DNA from: an uncultured Cetobacterium sp.
Lineage (GTDB): Bacteria > Fusobacteriota > Fusobacteriia > Fusobacteriales > Fusobacteriaceae
DNA length: 64,000 bases
Reading direction: 5' to 3'
Assembly (NCBI GenBank): GCA_949293295.1
Contig: CASFCG010000012.1
Span: 54,918 to 118,917 of the forward strand
Position numbers and translations under genes: made by a program. Shown piece after piece: positions 1 through 8,990 of the stretch (positions are counted from its first letter, which is position 1; the number at the start of each line of letters is the position of its first letter). The notes beneath the pieces are model-generated. The model saw only the letters and a program-made list of their open reading frames with translations, did not search any database and had not been told where the DNA came from.

Positions 1-201
1 ATAATCATTATAAAAATATTCCGTTGTTTTATTATACATTGTTTTTTATTAAAAAACAACATTCTAAAAGAGTATATAAATAATCAGATAATATAGAGAG
101 TAGTTGAAATTTTAAAAGTTTGCAAACAGACAATTTACTAAAAAATTTGTCTTTGTAAAAATAAAAAAAAGGAGCCATAAACCCCTAATAATCTCTATCA
201 A

Positions 202-276
202 TGGCTGGGATGGCTGGATTCGAACCAACGCATGACGGAGTCAAAGTCCGTTGCCTTACCGCTTGGCGACATCCCA
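202..276 (-). tRNA. tRNA-Gln (anticodon UUG)
   Basis: On the minus strand the sequence folds as a full cloverleaf: acceptor arms TGGGATG and CATCCCA, a D-arm containing CGCCAAGCGGTAAGGC, an anticodon stem-loop reading ACGGACTTTGACTCCGT with anticodon TTG, and a T-loop GGTTCGAATCC. The 3' end CCA is encoded. The U1-containing acceptor and this D-arm are typical of bacterial glutamine tRNAs. The first 200 bases of the window upstream hold no gene that I can see. Confidence 0.96.
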
Positions 277-392
277 ACGACTTTCTAAGTATATCATTCA
301 TTTAAAAATTTGTCAACTAATTTTTTTATTTTTTTAAACCCAATGAATCTGAATAGATTGAACAAAGATTTTTACTTCAATTTTTTTGATTT

Positions 393-1451
393 CTAGTTTT
401 CTCTATTTTCTTGGTTATTATCTTTAGATAAATTGTGGTAATAGGTATTGTCTTTTCTCATTTTTTTATTTTTTATAAAGTTTTTTATGAATGTTATTCC
501 AGCGCTTACCGAGATAATAAGTAATAGACCTATTATTGTTCCAAAAACTCGATTCATATAGTAGCTTAAAGGGGTTATTTCCTCTTTTATGTTGACCATT
601 ATAAACAGAAACACAACTCCTCCAGTAGTGGGAGAAACTTGGATAAAATTTTCTACAAATATTACGATTAAAACTACTCCTACGCCAATCCAAAAGGGTT
701 CATGTAGATTAAAATAGAAAAAAATAATTGCGACTATTCCTCCAAATATTGTACTTAATAGTCTCTCTTTCGAATTGTGTAAAATTTTCTTTAAATCTAT
801 GTGAAAAGTCATTATTGAGGCTAGAGCTGAATAGTAAAGTGTATATTTCGTAAAATATCTGGAGTTTCCATCTCTATTCATGTAAGACACAATAAAATAA
901 ACTATTATTACCGCAATTCCTGAACTTGTAGCTTTTTCTATAAGAGAATGAATATTCTTTTTTTCTGTTATATCCGTTTTTTTTATTTCTTTTTTCAGAA
1001 GTCTATTATAAAGAGTTATAATCAAAGAGATTATAAGAGCTCCTACCATTGTTGCCAAAACTCTTTCCTCTACATATACTTGAGGATTTTTTTTTGAATC
1101 AATATTTAACATTATATAGGTCAACACGATACAACCGACGGAGGCGGGGATATTTAATAAAAACTCTGAAATAATACAGATTAACATTAAACCTATCAAA
1201 TAGAAAAACATGTTTTCTTGAAATCCACTATATACAATAATACAAGCTATTATACCTCCACAGATAGTAGCAATAGTTCTTTCTAGAGCTTGCTTTCGTG
1301 TTTTGGAATCATTTAAATTTATTACGGTTAAAGAAACTATACCAGCAAAAAACTCTGGTACCCCAATTAATCTACATATTATTATTGATATAATCACAGA
1401 AACGCCAACTATAAATGATTTTTCTAATGTCTTTATTAAGTTATCTTTCAT
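393..1451 (-). CDS. FUSC / aromatic acid exporter-like membrane protein
   Basis: A 352-residue polytopic inner-membrane protein. It has two similar halves of about four hydrophobic segments each, separated by a charged stretch near residues 150-165. A motif of the form (E/N)R-x3-T-x2-G occurs four times (ERTIATICGG, ERVLATMVGA, ERLLSTIFGG, NRVFGTIIGL), which is the internal-repeat pattern of FUSC/ArAE-type proteins. That family includes exporters of aromatic acids and other organic anions; the substrate here is unknown. The start is supported by AGGAG eight bases upstream. The C-terminal tail of about 30 residues is polar and asparagine/lysine rich, so probably cytoplasmic. The gene stands alone. 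Confidence 0.72.
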   Translation of the reverse strand: MKDNLIKTLEKSFIVGVSVIISIIICRLIGVPEFFAGIVSLTVINLNDSKTRKQALERTIATICGGIIACIIVYSGFQENMFFYLIGLMLICIISEFLLNIPASVGCIVLTYIMLNIDSKKNPQVYVEERVLATMVGALIISLIITLYNRLLKKEIKKTDITEKKNIHSLIEKATSSGIAVIIVYFIVSYMNRDGNSRYFTKYTLYYSALASIMTFHIDLKKILHNSKERLLSTIFGGIVAIIFFYFNLHEPFWIGVGVVLIVIFVENFIQVSPTTGGVVFLFIMVNIKEEITPLSYYMNRVFGTIIGLLLIISVSAGITFIKNFIKNKKMRKDNTYYHNLSKDNNQENREN

Positions 1452-1772
1452 GATTTTCTCCTATTTTATTTCCATTTCTATCATATTGTAAATATGTTTT
1501 TTTCTTTTTTCAACTATTTTATTAAAATATTCTGATTTTGATAAAAAAATAAGCTAAAGCATAAAATATAAATTTATAGTTAAAATAGTAAATTAAACTG
1601 TTTTCACTTAGTAGATTTTATTTAGTTGGCATGACCTATATTTTAATTTTTATATGAAATATATTGAGAATTATGGGTAAAAGTTGAGTGCATAATATTA
1701 GTAAAATAGAGATTATTATTTGAACAGGAGGATTTATTTTTTTTGTAATTATAGAAAATTTATTGAAAAATA

Positions 1773-1801
1773 TTTACAATTATCTAGTACAATTGTATAA
1801 T
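1773..1801 (+). promoter_or_regulatory. Sigma-70 promoter of the 5-oxoproline operon
   Basis: A -35 box TTTACA (1773-1778) and a perfect -10 box TATAAT (1796-1801) are separated by exactly 17 bases, about 60 bp before the DUF969 start. The rest of 1452-1772 is AT-rich non-coding sequence in which I see nothing else. Confidence 0.7.
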
Positions 1802-1859
1802 ATATCTGGTATAATTATATTACACAGGAAGCAAAAGATAATGAAGGAGTGAAATAGTT

Positions 1860-2546
1860 ATGGAGTTAATAGGTATACTGATAATAATAGCTGGATTTGC
1901 TATGAAACTAGATACAATAGCTGTAGTGGTTGTAGCGGGAATAGCTACTGGATTAGTAGCAGATATGAGTATAGGAGATATATTAAGAACTTTAGGAGAG
2001 GGATTTATGGCTAATAGGGCTACTTGTCTCTTTATGCTGACAGTTCCGATAATAGGTTTGTGCGAGAGGTATGGGTTAAAAGCCAAAGCAGGAGAGCTTA
2101 TTAAACAGGCAAGAGGGGTATCTGTAGGAGTATTGCTTAGTGGGTATGCCTTTATAAGAGAGATAACTATAGCTATGGGTGTTACATTGGGAGGACATCC
2201 ACAATTTGTTAGACCTTTGGTAAGTCCAATGGCAGAGAGTACCGCAGTTACTAAGTATGGAAATCTAGATGATAAAGATATAGATAAAGTGAAAGCTTAT
2301 TCGGCAGCATCAGACAATATAGGTAATTTTTTTGGACAAAATATTTTTATGGCTAATGCAGGAATACTTTTAATAGCTTCCACACTAGAGAGTTTAGGTA
2401 TAAATGTAGATACTCTACAATTGGCAAAAGTGGCTATACCAGTAGGGGTAATAGCATTGATATTATGGACGATTCGAACTATCTTATTGGACAGAAAATT
2501 AAAGAGAAAATATGGTTTTAGAAATAGTGCAGGAGGTACGATGTAA
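1860..2546 (+). CDS. 5-oxoproline transporter, DUF969 subunit
   Basis: A 228-residue hydrophobic protein of about six membrane segments, matching the DUF969 family. In many Firmicutes and Fusobacteria this gene sits directly before a DUF979 gene and pcp, and the pair is taken to import 5-oxoproline (pyroglutamate) or pyroglutamyl peptides. A conserved-looking polar loop with GGHPQFVRPLVSPMAE and KAYSAASDNIGNFFGQN probably lines the transport path. AAGGAG at 1844-1849 supports the start. The stop overlaps the next start by one base (TAATG), so the two subunits are translationally coupled. The function is inferred from family and context. Confidence 0.85.
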   Translation: MELIGILIIIAGFAMKLDTIAVVVVAGIATGLVADMSIGDILRTLGEGFMANRATCLFMLTVPIIGLCERYGLKAKAGELIKQARGVSVGVLLSGYAFIREITIAMGVTLGGHPQFVRPLVSPMAESTAVTKYGNLDDKDIDKVKAYSAASDNIGNFFGQNIFMANAGILLIASTLESLGINVDTLQLAKVAIPVGVIALILWTIRTILLDRKLKRKYGFRNSAGGTM

Positions 2547-3475
2547 TGAATGTGGCACAGATTTCAAATAATCTATTAGAGATATTTTATATGATGATAG
2601 GGTTATATATGGGAATTACAATGATATTTACTCTAAAAGATAGAAATCATAAGACAAGAATAGGAACGGCGTTGTTCTGGGGGATACTTACCGTAATATT
2701 TATATTTGGTAAACTTATACCAAGCGAGGTAATAGGAGCTTCAATAATTGTAATAGCTATTTTATCCGCAACTAAACAGATAAATGTAGGAACAATAAAA
2801 CAATTAGATGAAACATTTACAAACTTAAAAGCAAAACAACTGGGTTTAAAAATATTTATACCATCTTTGTCAATAGCAATAATAGCTATGTTAATAGCGA
2901 CTTTTACTAACTTTTCAGGAACAGTAGCTATAGGGATATCAGCAACAGTAACAATAGTTTTGACGTTTGTGATAACTAAAGCAAAGCCGATGGAGTACAT
3001 AGAGGATAGCAGCAGAATGTATCAAACGATGGGTTCTTTCACAATACTTCCTCAATTGTTAGCATCTTTAGGTGTACTATTCACAGTGGCAGGGGTTGGA
3101 AATAAAATATCTTCGATAATATCAGGAATTGTACCGTCTGGAAATATACTTGTAGGAGTTGTAGCTTATTGTTTGGGAATGGCAATATTTACTATGATAA
3201 TGGGAAATGCATTTGCAGCGTTTTCTGTTATAACAGTAGGCGTGGGTGTACCGTTTGTATTTTCACAAGGTGGGAATCCAGTAGTTTGCTCACTTCTTGC
3301 ATTAACAGCGGGTTATTGTGGAACACTATTAACGCCAATGGCTGCAAATTTTAATATGTTACCGTCAACGCTACTTGAGTTAAAAGATAAAAATGCAGTG
3401 ATAAAAGCCCAAGCACCAGTGGCAGTTGTATTGCTATTGATACATATATTTTTAATGTATACTTTAGGATTTTAA
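2546..3475 (+). CDS. 5-oxoproline transporter, DUF979 subunit
   Basis: A 309-residue integral membrane protein with about nine hydrophobic segments, of the DUF979 family. It overlaps the DUF969 gene by one base and is followed 32 bp later by pcp, the standard three-gene order. The C-terminal part contains a small-residue-rich helix region (GNAFAAFSVITVGVGVPFV, then LTAGYCGTLLTPMAANFN), a pattern seen in ion-coupled transporters with broken helices. It presumably forms a heteromeric permease with the DUF969 protein; substrate assignment rests on family naming and linkage to pyroglutamyl peptidase. Confidence 0.85.
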   Translation: MNVAQISNNLLEIFYMMIGLYMGITMIFTLKDRNHKTRIGTALFWGILTVIFIFGKLIPSEVIGASIIVIAILSATKQINVGTIKQLDETFTNLKAKQLGLKIFIPSLSIAIIAMLIATFTNFSGTVAIGISATVTIVLTFVITKAKPMEYIEDSSRMYQTMGSFTILPQLLASLGVLFTVAGVGNKISSIISGIVPSGNILVGVVAYCLGMAIFTMIMGNAFAAFSVITVGVGVPFVFSQGGNPVVCSLLALTAGYCGTLLTPMAANFNMLPSTLLELKDKNAVIKAQAPVAVVLLLIHIFLMYTLGF

Positions 3476-3507
3476 TCAAAAAATTAGTATGAATTGGAGG
3501 TTATTTA

Positions 3508-4149
3508 ATGAAAATATTATTAACAGGGTTTGAGCCATTTGGAGGAGAGCCAGTAAATCCAGCAGAAGAGGCTGTGAAAAGAGTAAGAGATAATATAAAT
3601 GGAGCTGAAGTGATAAAAATAACTATACCTACAGTTCAAACTAAGTCAGTTGAAGTTATAGAAGAAGCAATAAAACTTCATAATCCGGATGTAGTAGTAT
3701 CTGTGGGGCAAGCAGGTGGAAGATACGATATAACTCCGGAGAGAGTTGCTATAAACATAGATGATTTTAGAATTCCAGATAATGAGGGAAATCAGCCAAT
3801 AGATGAGACAATAAAAGAGGATGGGAAAAATGCGTATTTTTCTAATTTACCTTTGAAAGCCATGATAAAACATATGAATGATAATGGAGTACCAGCAAGT
3901 CTATCAAATACCGCTGGAACTTTTGTGTGCAATCACGTGATGTATGGAATATTGTATATGATAGATAAAAAGTATCCTAATATAAAAGGTGGATTTATAC
4001 ATATCCCATATATGACTTCTCAAATTATGGAGAAGAAAAATACACCTTTTATGTCGTTGGATGAGATAGTAAAAGGATTAGAGTTTGCTTTGGAAGCATG
4101 TGTTTTATATAGTGAAGATGTAAAAGCAGTTGGTGGAGAGATTAACTAA
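3508..4149 (+). CDS. pcp: Pyrrolidone-carboxylate peptidase (pyroglutamyl peptidase I)
   Basis: A 213-residue cytosolic cysteine peptidase of family C15 that removes N-terminal pyroglutamate from peptides. The catalytic triad is visible: Glu78 in [10 protein letters not shown], Cys141 in GTFVCNH and His165 in GFIHIP. The N-terminal [12 protein letters not shown] signature is also present, and the length is normal for the family (about 200-215). GGAGG lies eight bases before the start. As the last gene of the DUF969-DUF979-pcp operon it should release 5-oxoproline from peptides; how the free 5-oxoproline is further used is not encoded here. Confidence 0.95.
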   Translation: MKILLTGFEPFGGEPVNPAEEAVKRVRDNINGAEVIKITIPTVQTKSVEVIEEAIKLHNPDVVVSVGQAGGRYDITPERVAINIDDFRIPDNEGNQPIDETIKEDGKNAYFSNLPLKAMIKHMNDNGVPASLSNTAGTFVCNHVMYGILYMIDKKYPNIKGGFIHIPYMTSQIMEKKNTPFMSLDEIVKGLEFALEACVLYSEDVKAVGGEIN

Positions 4150-4586
4150 TAAAAATATGAATCCTTTTCTTTATAGGAGTTTGAGAGAAGATTTTTTACT
4201 ATAGTGAATAATTAAAAGAAAATATGAGTTATAAAAAATATCTGGCAATCATTTCAGAGAAAGGGAGAGAATTATACTAAATAATCTGATTATAAGTTTA
4301 CCATAAAAGCTATTAGTGAAATGGAAAGATTTACGAATGAAAATAATTCAAGGAATAAATGATTGTAGAGATATTTGGACAAATAAGAAAGATGTTCAAA
4401 TATATGGATTTTAAGAGTAAAGCAAAGTATATTCTAAAGATAATTGGAAAAGTTATATACTGGATAATATAAAATAATGAGTTTAAAAGAGTATCAAAAC
4501 ATTATTTTTTGAATAAAAGTATATTAAAATGATTATACAGAGAATAAATGAGATAGTATAGAAAGATATTAGAATGTCAAGAAAGT
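4150..4586 (+). other. Gene-free stretch, probable decayed coding DNA
   Basis: There is no intact reading frame in about 440 bp. The plus strand is strongly purine-rich, like coding DNA of this genome, and contains short open pieces interrupted by stops and frame changes, for example a 31-codon piece ending in DVQIYGF near 4383-4412. I cannot name the ancestral gene. It could also be ordinary spacer with skewed composition. Confidence 0.3.
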
Positions 4587-4634
4587 AAGCTGAGATAGAC
4601 CAATGATGGGGGGATTGTTGGTTTACCTCAGCTT
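4587..4634. terminator. Long hairpin, possible terminator
   Basis: Outer arms AAGCTGAG (4587-4594) and CTCAGCTT (4627-4634) enclose inner arms ACCAA and TTGGT around a G-rich loop. It lies just downstream of the small secreted-protein gene on the minus strand. The U-tract is weak on both strands, so termination is only likely, not clear. Confidence 0.45.
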
Positions 4635-4670
4635 TAAAAATTTAAATATGTTTATAGAAAGTTTTTTATG

Positions 4671-4991
4671 TTAAATAGTTTTAACATCATAATATTTCGT
4701 TTTAAATTCATGTTTAAGTTTCATTTTTTCAGTTTTCAACTTAGATTTTATAGTATATTTTTCTAAATTTAATTTCTCAACATTTTTAAAGTTTGGATTT
4801 GGTTTAGCCATCTCTTTCATTAGAGCAAGTTTATTCTCTTGTAGCTCAATTCTATATTTATTAAGGATAGGATGAGTTTTCATCATCTGTTTATACTCAT
4901 GTTTATGGATATCTTTAGGTTTCCAATCTTTCGCGGAACTAACAGTGGCTAAACTTAAGACTAAAAGTGAAACAGTAAACAGTTTTTTCAT
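4671..4991 (-). CDS. Small secreted lysine-rich protein
   Basis: A 106-residue protein with a clear Sec signal peptide (KK, then a hydrophobic core, cleavage expected after TVSSA near residue 20). The mature part is about 85 residues, very rich in lysine, and predicted mostly helical, with repeated KLxLEK-type segments. Its layout resembles small periplasmic CpxP/Spy-like or heavy-metal-sensor-like chaperones, but no diagnostic motif (such as LTxxQ) is present, so I do not assign a function. AGGAG stands at a normal distance before the start. Single gene, followed by a hairpin. Confidence 0.6.
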   Translation of the reverse strand: MKKLFTVSLLVLSLATVSSAKDWKPKDIHKHEYKQMMKTHPILNKYRIELQENKLALMKEMAKPNPNFKNVEKLNLEKYTIKSKLKTEKMKLKHEFKTKYYDVKTI

Positions 4992-5104
4992 AAATATCTC
5001 CTCCTAGTTAATAGATTAAAGGTTTAAAACTTTATGATGTAATATTAACAGAAGTTTGTGGCATGATTATGTCAAAAAATTTTAAAGAGATTTTAATCTG
5101 ATAA

Positions 5105-5211
5105 GGATTTATTAACGTGATAGAATTATCTAATTCTAAAGATGTAACAATTAGTATGAAAGTTGATAAAAAAGATAAAGTTAAGCCGGATAAATCATTG
5201 CCCCATAAATA
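5105..5211 (+). pseudogene. Short open tail, possible gene remnant
   Basis: An open stretch of about 35 codons without a convincing start or ribosome-binding site, ending at TAA near 5211 after ...KPDKSLPHK. The composition (LSNSKDVTISMKVDKKDK) looks like the C-terminal end of a surface or secreted protein. The upstream part is not recognisable. It may be a remnant or chance. Confidence 0.2.
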
Positions 5212-5230
5212 ATTTTTATGGTAAGAGGAG

Positions 5231-5269
5231 AAAATAAAAAAAGAGTTCAGGTAGAATTAATTACCTGAA
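5231..5269 (-). terminator. Rho-independent terminator of the SDR gene
   Basis: On the minus strand, TTCAGGTA pairs with TACCTGAA across a short AT loop, followed by CTCTTTTTTTATTTT. It lies 19 bp after the stop codon of the short-chain dehydrogenase gene. Confidence 0.75.
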
Positions 5270-5287
5270 GAATAGATTTTGTCAGTA

Positions 5288-5974
5288 TTATTTTCGTTTA
5301 ATCATATGTTTTTGAGGTTGTAACGTTATATCTGTAATAACTACCTCTTTAGGTTGAGATAGAATATAAAGAACCGCATTGGCTACAGTTTCAGGAGTTA
5401 GATAACTTAATTTTTCCTCTGCTTCACAAAAATTAAGATTATCATAAAAAGGTGTTTTGGTTATATCTGGATGAATAGTAATGACTTTGACTCCAGTTTT
5501 TCTCACTTCATCAAACAATCCTCTTGAAAAATGGGATAAGCCAGCTTTTGTGGCGGAATAGGCACAACCAAATACACTTGATTTTTTTGCAGTAATAGAG
5601 GAGATATTTATAATTATTCCATCTCTTTTTTTCAATTCTCTTAATAAAAGGTGTGATAACAGTATTGGAGCTTCTAAATTTAAAGAGATTAACTCATGAA
5701 GTTTTTTTGTATTAATCTCCTCATGCGGTCCAAAATATCCAATTCCGGCGGAGTTTATTAGTATTTCAACACCTCTATTTTTAATTTTTTTTGATAATTG
5801 TTCAATCTCGTTTAGTTTAGTTAAATCACACTCTATCCTTTCAAAATTATCTTTAAAATCTATCTTTGAAAAATTACGCCCAATCCCTATAACATAAAAT
5901 CCATGTTTAATTAAGAGCTTTGTTATAGCTTTTCCAATTCCTGAAGTAGCACCAGTAACAATAACTTTTTTCAT
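5288..5974 (-). CDS. Short-chain dehydrogenase/reductase
   Basis: A 228-residue classical SDR oxidoreductase. The Rossmann motif TGATSGIG is at residues 7-14, NSAG at 74-77, the catalytic serine at 125/126 in INISS, and the catalytic YSATK (Tyr139, Lys143) follows. The closest general type is the YdfG/YMR226C-like group acting on hydroxy acids or small carbonyls, but the substrate cannot be read from sequence. An Arg after the second strand (IGRN) suggests NADP(H) preference. Stands alone with its own terminator. AGAGAGG precedes the start. Confidence 0.85.
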   Translation of the reverse strand: MKKVIVTGATSGIGKAITKLLIKHGFYVIGIGRNFSKIDFKDNFERIECDLTKLNEIEQLSKKIKNRGVEILINSAGIGYFGPHEEINTKKLHELISLNLEAPILLSHLLLRELKKRDGIIINISSITAKKSSVFGCAYSATKAGLSHFSRGLFDEVRKTGVKVITIHPDITKTPFYDNLNFCEAEEKLSYLTPETVANAVLYILSQPKEVVITDITLQPQKHMIKRK

Positions 5975-6072
5975 ACAAAAACCTCTCTTTTATTATTTAA
6001 CAATATTATATCATAATTAACTTAACGAGCAAGAGGCTAAACGATTCAGTGATATGATAAATCTTTTAGCTT

Positions 6073-7725
6073 TTAAAAACTATAACTAAAACTTGCATAA
6101 ACTTCATGTGAGTTTTTCTTCACGTATTTTGCCGAGGATATAGCTTTAGAATAGGTAATACTACCTGTTATTCCTTTAAAAAACAAACGTAGTCCAATTG
6201 AAACTCCGCTCATATCTCCAGTAGCATCGTAGATTGTTTTGTAATTATTTCTAGCCATTCCAATATCGTAAGCTACAAAAGGTTCTAATATCTTATAGTT
6301 ATAACTTAGCTCGTTTCTAATATAGATTCCACTATCTCCCATGATAGAGTTTTCCTTGAATCCTCTAACTGTTGTATCATCTCCTATTCCTATTTTTTCA
6401 GATGGATATAATATATCATCACTATATTGCCCGCCTAGAGAGAAACGATAAGAAAAATTTTGTTCTTTTATTTTAAATGGTCTGTACCAGCTTAAATCCA
6501 ATACATATTTTGAATATTGAGCTTTTGGCTCATCCTCAACTCCTTTATCTCTTTTTGCTCCAAACCATTTAACTCCTTTATAGTATCCTATATTTGTATG
6601 AAGAATTCCTTTCCATAGTTTTTGTTCTAAAGTTAGCTCAGTTCTGAATATGGTAGTTCTTCTTGAACTAGTTATAAGTTTTACATTTTCAATATAATTT
6701 TTAGTTTCTTTAAGAGTTAAATTGATTGCTAAACTGAGTTTTTTATTACTATCTCGTGTTAGAACTCTACTCGCTCTATAGTTGGTATTTCTTGATATCC
6801 CGTTTGTCTTATAGAGTCTATTAAGCCCATAAACATCTATAAAATATTCTGATTGCTCCTGTTTTACAGAAAAATTCCAGTATTTAAATGGTATCTTATA
6901 ATGAAAAAAGAAATTAGAACCATAGTTTCCTTTTTTCTTTCCCAATTTTGTCTGATAACCACCAGATAAACTTTCATTAAAGCCTATTATATCAGAGATA
7001 GTGAGTTCTGCTTTAACTCTATCAACTCCTGTTATTTTTTGACCTAAATTGTTATAGTTTATAGTTCCGGATATCTTTTTATGCTTTTTATTTTCTATCT
7101 CAACAATTGTTTTTCCTATCTCTGTTCCTGGAATAAGATTAAACTTTGCATTATTTGATGAAACACTATTAATATTATCAATCCCTTGGTCTAAATCTTT
7201 GATATTTATAATATCTCCCTCTTTTGAGGGAAAGGAGGAAAATCGCTTTATATTGTCCGTGTAACTTTTATTTTTAAAAATTATTTTTTCTATTTTTCCT
7301 TCTAATATCCTTATTTTTACAACTCCATTTTTAATATCTGAGTCATACATATCTATTTTTACTCTTGTGGCAATATAACCTTTTTTTAGATAAAGATTCT
7401 CAATCTCTTTCATTAGATTTAAAATATTGTTACCACCTCTTTTTCCGATGTATGACTTTGCAAGAGATTCAATCTCTTTTTCTTTTAGGGCGAAGTTTCC
7501 TTCAAAAATTATTTTCTTTATCGGAGTTCCTTTTTCTTTTTCACTCTCTTCAATCTCATTTAAAGGAGTATCTTTTCTATCTTTTTTCGTCCTGTACTCC
7601 TCTTGTAATTCACGGATTTTTTCCTCCTTTTCCCTTCTTCTTTCTAGATTTAGTTCTGTAGATGGCAGCCTTATTGCAAAAGAAAATTTTGTCAAAAGGA
7701 TTAATATACAAATAGCATTTCTCAT
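6073..7725 (-). CDS. Two-partner secretion outer-membrane transporter (TpsB, ShlB/FhaC/HecB type)
   Basis: A 550-residue protein with a signal peptide (residues 1-17), a highly charged linker (about 20-60), a POTRA domain (about 66-140) and a C-terminal beta-barrel ending in phenylalanine (SFSYSF), as needed for insertion by Bam. The VRGFKENS motif near residue 455 is the barrel loop-6 signature of Omp85/TpsB proteins. The length is normal for the family. TpsB proteins export large beta-helical adhesins or haemolysins (TpsA). No TpsA gene lies on either side here, so the cargo must be encoded elsewhere or lost. The preceding gene (P1) is separated by a strong terminator. Confidence 0.9.
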   Translation of the reverse strand: MRNAICILILLTKFSFAIRLPSTELNLERRREKEEKIRELQEEYRTKKDRKDTPLNEIEESEKEKGTPIKKIIFEGNFALKEKEIESLAKSYIGKRGGNNILNLMKEIENLYLKKGYIATRVKIDMYDSDIKNGVVKIRILEGKIEKIIFKNKSYTDNIKRFSSFPSKEGDIINIKDLDQGIDNINSVSSNNAKFNLIPGTEIGKTIVEIENKKHKKISGTINYNNLGQKITGVDRVKAELTISDIIGFNESLSGGYQTKLGKKKGNYGSNFFFHYKIPFKYWNFSVKQEQSEYFIDVYGLNRLYKTNGISRNTNYRASRVLTRDSNKKLSLAINLTLKETKNYIENVKLITSSRRTTIFRTELTLEQKLWKGILHTNIGYYKGVKWFGAKRDKGVEDEPKAQYSKYVLDLSWYRPFKIKEQNFSYRFSLGGQYSDDILYPSEKIGIGDDTTVRGFKENSIMGDSGIYIRNELSYNYKILEPFVAYDIGMARNNYKTIYDATGDMSGVSIGLRLFFKGITGSITYSKAISSAKYVKKNSHEVYASFSYSF

Positions 7726-7886
7726 ATTTCTACCTCGTTTTGTATTATTATCATACTTTTTTTTGTTTTTTTAATCTTATAAATAGATTATATTACTATT
7801 TTCTATGATAAGTCAATTATTTTAATTCAAATATAAAAATTCAAATTTTTTATTTTTGAGAGTTATAAAGCAATTTAAAAATAAAG

Positions 7887-7919
7887 AAAAAACTGTTAAG
7901 AGAGCTCTTAACAGTTTTT
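7887..7919. terminator. Strong bidirectional terminator after P1
   Basis: Arms AACTGTTAAGAG (7891-7902) and CTCTTAACAGTT (7905-7916) form a long near-perfect stem with A-runs on the left and T-runs on the right, so it can terminate in both directions. It separates P1 from the TpsB gene. Confidence 0.85.
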
Positions 7920-7927
7920 AATATAAA

Positions 7928-8662
7928 TTAAGCATTAACAGTTACTAAAATTCTAACGTTCGTAATAGATTTTCCTCCAGAGAAAGCAGTATTTATAGAA
8001 TTTACCTCAGAGTCTGATAAAGAAGTTCCAATTGCCCAAGGACCAGGTTCAACTCCTATCTCTAAAACTCCACTTGTATTTGAGAAAAATTTAATTCCAT
8101 TTCCTACTCTGTAAGCAACTTCAATTTTCGCACCAGTAAGCACTCCATATGCTTTATTAATCTGGATAGTAGGATGTTGAGAATTTACAACTTTAAGAAT
8201 ATCTTCAAGTGTTGAATCAGCTAATAGAGCAGTTGCTTCATATGTTATCCCTTCATTTACTCCCCAATAATTTTGGTTGTATGCTGTTCTTGAGGCTTCT
8301 AATTGAACTTTAAACTTAACTACATCTGTATCTAGTAATTCATCTGTTCCATTTTTAGCGGCATTAACTCTTTTTACATATAACTTTGGATTTGTGTCAG
8401 AGAATACAGCTTCTACTGGTTTTTTAGAAAGAATGAAATTTGATAAATCTAATGTTTCACCTGTTCCATCATAAATTCCAGTTGTAGAAGCAAAAACAAC
8501 ATATTGCACTTGAGGAACAGTTGATGTAATAGTTCCGTTAACAGTAATAGCTCCAGTTTGCCCAGTCATCCAAGTATTAGTTTCATTATTTGGTGTAGCT
8601 AAATCGATAGCAGAAAAAGCTAAAGTTGATACAGCTGCCAAACCTAATAAAATTTTCTTCAT
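7928..8662 (-). CDS. Secreted protein of a fusobacterial paralogue family (P1)
   Basis: A 244-residue protein with a Sec signal peptide (cleavage near AFSA, residue 18) and a beta-rich, Thr/Val-rich mature part. It is one of three paralogues in the window (with 50670-51416 and 63336-64000). All share an N-terminal block of the form TGQxGxIxVxGxxTSTxPxVxYVVFAS and a later KVYVKxVN block with an acidic LLDTDVVKF segment; P1 and P3 share more, including SRTAY, EATxLLADxTL and the C-terminal FSGGKxIxNVRILVxVN. I know no named domain; a surface fibre or pilin-like subunit is a guess. AGGAGG precedes the start. The long leader is shared with P2. Confidence 0.75.
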   Translation of the reverse strand: MKKILLGLAAVSTLAFSAIDLATPNNETNTWMTGQTGAITVNGTITSTVPQVQYVVFASTTGIYDGTGETLDLSNFILSKKPVEAVFSDTNPKLYVKRVNAAKNGTDELLDTDVVKFKVQLEASRTAYNQNYWGVNEGITYEATALLADSTLEDILKVVNSQHPTIQINKAYGVLTGAKIEVAYRVGNGIKFFSNTSGVLEIGVEPGPWAIGTSLSDSEVNSINTAFSGGKSITNVRILVTVNA

Positions 8663-8870
8663 AATAAAATCCTCCTAAAATTTTAAAAATATATATTCTA
8701 TAAAAGTAAAAACTTTTGATAGCCAATTTTTTTAAATATATTTTTTTATCTGTTTCACTTTCAAATCTCATTTTCAATCAGATTAAAAAAGTAAAATTTC
8801 ATCAGTTTCTAACTTTTTTCTTTTTTTAATTTTCATAAAAAACTAAAATTTATTAAAAAACTCTCTCAAT

Positions 8871-8900
8871 GCCTAGCCACTGAGGTGGCTAAGGCTTTTT
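8871..8900. promoter_or_regulatory. Conserved leader hairpin upstream of P1
   Basis: GCCTAGCCAC and GTGGCTAAGGC form a stem with a TGAG loop, followed by TTTTT on the plus strand. Read on the minus strand it lies about 210 nt before the P1 start, with a TTTTTT run ten bases after the stem. The same hairpin with a compensating pair change lies before P2 (51651-51680). It could be an attenuator or RNA structure in the P1 leader, or a plus-strand terminator. Confidence 0.55.
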
Positions 8901-8990
8901 AAATTGTGAAAAAGTTTTATTTGGCGAATCTTTATTTTTATCTGTAGACACTTTATAAAATCAATAATAATAAGCACTGAAATAAAAAAA

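Noticed and set aside
7365..7774. Overlapping plus-strand frames opposite the TpsB N-terminus
   Set aside because: Phe/Ser/Leu-rich low-complexity translations caused by the Lys/Glu-rich sense gene; no start signals.
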